DNA of 16,444 nt from DASTHG01 sp041498155 (GTDB lineage Bacteria > Gemmatimonadota > Gemmatimonadetes > Gemmatimonadales > GWC2-71-9): assembly GCA_041498155.1 (NCBI GenBank), contig JBGQHV010000059.1, forward strand, positions 1-16,444, given 5' to 3'. Position numbers and translations under genes: made by a program. Shown piece by piece: positions 15,101-16,444 of the stretch; the stretch's first letter is position 1; each line of letters opens with the position of its first letter. The notes under the pieces are model-generated. The model was not told the origin of the DNA, searched no databases, and saw only the letters and a list, made by a program, of their open reading frames with translations.

Positions 15101-16444
15101 ATTCCCCTGGGCGTCGCGCGCGGTTACGGCCAGCGCGGGAGCGATCGGGGCGGCGGCGGCGGTGTTCGCCGGCTGAACGGTGAAGAACAGCTGCGCGGCG
15201 GCGCCCGGTGTGATGTCGAAAACGACGCTGGTATCGGGGGTCAATCCGGCGGCACTGGCTCGAATCGTATACCCGACGCCGGTCTTGTTGATGCTCAAAC
15301 CGGTGAACGTCGCGACGCCGGCCACGGCCGCGCGGTTCTTGGTCCCCGACAGGGTGCCGCCGCCCGGATTGGCGGCGAGCGCGACGGTGATGGTGGTCGT
15401 CGCGGTCCCTACCCGGTTGCTGAACGCGTCCAGGATCTCGACCTGCATCGCCGGCGCGATCACGGCTCCGGCCGTGGTCACAGAGGGCTCCACGAAGAAG
15501 GAAACCCTGCTCGCCGCTCCCGGAGCGATGTTGAAATCCACGGAAGTGACCGATGGCAGCGCGGGAACGGCGGTGGCCAGGAGCGAGTAGCCGGTTCCCG
15601 CCTTGTTGATGCTCAGCGACGCAAATGTCGCGACCCCGGAGAGCGCTGAGACGGTCGCCGTTCCGGAGAGCGCCCCGCCACTCGGGTTGTCCTGAATCGC
15701 AACCGTAATGCTCCGCGTGTCAGTCGTGACACGGTTCCCCGCCGCGTCCTGGACCTCGACCTGTATCGCCGGGGTGATCGTCGCGCCGGCTGCACCGTCG
15801 GCGGGCTGGACGAAGAAGGAGAGGTGGTCAGCGGCGCCGGACCCGATGGTGAACGGTGCCGAGGTGGCGGGGGTCAGTGCCGGCGACGCGGCAGCTTGGA
15901 GCGTGTACCCAACCCCGGCCTTGTCGACCCTCAGAGCGCTGAAGGTCGCCAAACCATTGGTTGCGCTAAGGCTGGTCAATCCCGAGAGCGTGCCGCCGCC
16001 CGGGTTGTTCTGGAACGCCAGCGTGATCGTGTGGCTCGCCGTCGTTACCCGATTGCCGCCCGCATCCCGGACCTCGACCTGCACGGCAGGACTGATCGTC
16101 GCCCCGCTCGCCGCGCCCGACGGCTGCACCCGGAAGGCGAGCTGCGTGGCCGGGCCAACCGAGACATTGAACGCCACGGATGTCGCCGCCGTCAGAGGAT
16201 CTGCTGTTGCGGTGAGGGTGTACCCGGTGCCCGCGCTATCGACGGTGAGCGTGCTGAAGCTCGCCACGCCCCCGACCGCCGCGACGCTCTTCGTTCCACC
16301 GAGCGCTCCGCCGGTCGGGTTCGTACCGAGCGCCACCGCCACGATATTGGTGGCCCCCGTCACCCGGTTCCCGCCGGCGTCACGAATCTCCACCTGCACC
16401 GTCGGGGCGATGGTCGCTCCGCCCGTCGTGCTCGTCGGTTGAAC
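12182..16444 (-). CDS. Giant repeat protein with C-terminal metallophosphoesterase, N-terminus outside window
   Basis: The reverse frame is open from the window edge to TGA 12182-12184, giving 1420 visible residues. A GTG at 16399 is internal to a module, not the start. Residues 1-1041 hold ten copies of a ~105-residue Ig-like module (the first lacking about 11 residues). Residues 1042-1151 are a Big_1-like module (TVTVKDQFGNLVNGAPVVLS) with an inserted CAFSC. Residues 1152-1420 are a calcineurin/purple-acid-phosphatase-like phosphoesterase: GDIAD (1157-1161), GDNAY (1185-1189), GNHEY (1217-1221), His1297 in WHRPLF and GHDH (1331-1334). The phosphatase domain is clearly homologous to that of the downstream gene, with the same four cysteines and the same TDSGT-x-SCH tail. 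It should be exported; anchoring cannot be judged without the N-terminus. The two genes look like a duplication followed by divergence of the stalk. Confidence 0.88.
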   Translation of the reverse strand, partial: VQPTSTTGGATIAPTVQVEIRDAGGNRVTGATNIVAVALGTNPTGGALGGTKSVAAVGGVASFSTLTVDSAGTGYTLTATADPLTAATSVAFNVSVGPATQLAFRVQPSGAASGATISPAVQVEVRDAGGNRVTTASHTITLAFQNNPGGGTLSGLTSLSATNGLATFSALRVDKAGVGYTLQAAASPALTPATSAPFTIGSGAADHLSFFVQPADGAAGATITPAIQVEVQDAAGNRVTTDTRSITVAIQDNPSGGALSGTATVSALSGVATFASLSINKAGTGYSLLATAVPALPSVTSVDFNIAPGAASRVSFFVEPSVTTAGAVIAPAMQVEILDAFSNRVGTATTTITVALAANPGGGTLSGTKNRAAVAGVATFTGLSINKTGVGYTIRASAAGLTPDTSVVFDITPGAAAQLFFTVQPANTAAAAPIAPALAVTARDAQGNTATGFSGDVTLAIGTNAGPGTLTGVKTVAAVSGIATFSSLSIDKIGTGYTLAASATGVAGGVSNTFNITLGAAASLAFVISPSSTTGGATIAPAIQVEIRDAGNNRVTTSSQTVALAIGTNPNAGALNGTASVAASSGLATFSTLSIDSAGAGYDLVASASGLANATSSAFDISVGPAAQLGFLVEPSNTGAGSPIAPAVQVEVRDLGGNRVTAGSKSVSLAIDNNPGGGTLAGTTPVSSSAGIATFSDLAINNPGVGYTLIASATGVTSPTSSAFDISIGGAAKLAFVVQPSSTTGGATISPAVEVQVQDAGGNLVAGATNSVTVGIATNPNGGALSGTKTVGAQAGVATFSTLTIDSAGAGYTLSATASGLIGATSGAFTVAVGPAAKVGFLVQPSNTAGGATITPSAKVEIRDAGGNRVAGATNSVTVAISTNPTGGSLSGTKTIPAAAGVATFSTLSIDSAGTGYRLSASAAGLTDGTSNPFNITVGPAAKLGFLVPPSDATAGASIAPAVKVEIQDAGGNRVTGASNSVTVALAANPGGGTLSGTTPVSAASGVATFSNLSINKRATGYTLQATSGALGAVTSPPFDVAADGVDALQTSLSAATDTIGQCAFSCAPGIQSSTVTVTVKDQFGNLVNGAPVVLSASGSGNGFSPSATGTTDASGVFTAAFNSSLAEAKTISATAGGVGISQTGTAAVMPVLVGAGDIADCFSIRDDATANQLDSIPGVVFAAGDNAYANGTAANFASCYDPTWGRHKARTKPVVGNHEYDSSGTAAAYFNYFTPAVADPLSNGFGYYSFDLGTWHVVVLNSDSGVTNPTSGPAQLAWLQTDLVGRASQCVLAIWHRPLFTSGSSNGGSTRIRRLWQALENAGAEIVINGHDHLYERFAPQDSLGTANPAGIREFIVGTGGGETHANYVNSPPNVEASDAGMFSRGVVRLTLYDRSYRWEFLPAQGQGTFTDSGTASCH
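13322..16444 (-). repeat. Ten tandem ~315-bp modules encoding a ~105-residue Ig-like repeat
   Basis: Each unit carries 'VGPAAKLGFLVQPS', 'AVQVEIRDAGGNRVTGA', 'TNPGGGTLSGTKTV' and 'GVATFSTLSIDSAGTGYTL' with variations. Units 4-10 are 105 residues (315 bp), units 2-3 are 106, and unit 1 is cut by the window edge at 94. The periodicity shows in the DNA: the word around CACTGTCGATGCTCAGGGT near 13708 recurs near 14653, three periods away, with a variant near 14023. Unit 5 (14897-15211) is an outlier with the GNTATGF variant seen in the neighbouring gene. The array probably continues beyond the window. Confidence 0.9.

Noticed and set aside
13395..16442. Series of forward open frames opposite the second repeat gene
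   Set aside because: They recur with the same ~315-bp period as the reverse-strand modules and are copies of one shadow frame.
13322..16444. Periodic DNA as a CRISPR array or satellite
   Set aside because: The period is 315 bp, the copies are diverged and open in one frame, and they encode Ig-like modules. There are no short identical repeats with spacers.

Overview
The window is a high-GC bacterial segment with two blocks that converge near position 7790. No rRNA, tRNA or other taxonomic marker gene is present. The best guess at the source is a Gemmatimonadota-like bacterium, or another high-GC Gram-negative soil or water lineage. This rests on an N-terminal lipoprotein signal plus BIG2 domain, followed by long runs of 'GPAAxLxFxVQPS' / 'GVATFSxLSIDKAGTGYTL' modules, a style I associate with that phylum. 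It is an inference, not a proof.

Forward block, 1-7787: a tightly packed surface-polysaccharide (exopolysaccharide or capsule) locus. In order it holds the 3' part of a thymidylate-kinase-like P-loop kinase, a second P-loop kinase-like protein, a polytopic O-antigen ligase/polymerase-like protein, a 188-bp gap with promoter-like and leader-like signals, a third P-loop kinase-like protein, an ATP-grasp ligase-like enzyme, a GT4 glycosyltransferase, an ExoA-like GT2 glycosyltransferase and a NodB-type polysaccharide deacetylase. Genes overlap or are 0-11 bp apart, except at the 188-bp gap, so two transcription units are likely (1-2697 and 2886-7787). The glycosyltransferases would build a lipid-linked glycan, the ligase/polymerase would transfer or polymerise it outside the membrane, and the deacetylase and ATP-grasp enzyme would modify it. 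The role of three kinase-like proteins is unclear.

Reverse block, 7801-16444: two tandem, homologous giant secreted proteins. Each is a stalk of Ig-like repeats ending in a calcineurin/purple-acid-phosphatase-like metallophosphoesterase domain. The 1417-residue protein (7801-12054) is complete: lipobox, one BIG2 domain, ten modules of two alternating kinds, then the phosphatase. The second (12182-16444) runs off the window at its N-terminus. Its visible part has ten copies of a ~105-residue module, one Big_1-like module and the phosphatase. Both end in nearly identical tails (TDSGT-x-SCH) and share four phosphatase-domain cysteines.

The most unusual content is this pair of 'phosphatase on a stalk' surface proteins with shuffled modules, next to a glycan locus carrying three kinase-like proteins and an ATP-grasp enzyme. 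Any functional link between the two blocks is speculative.
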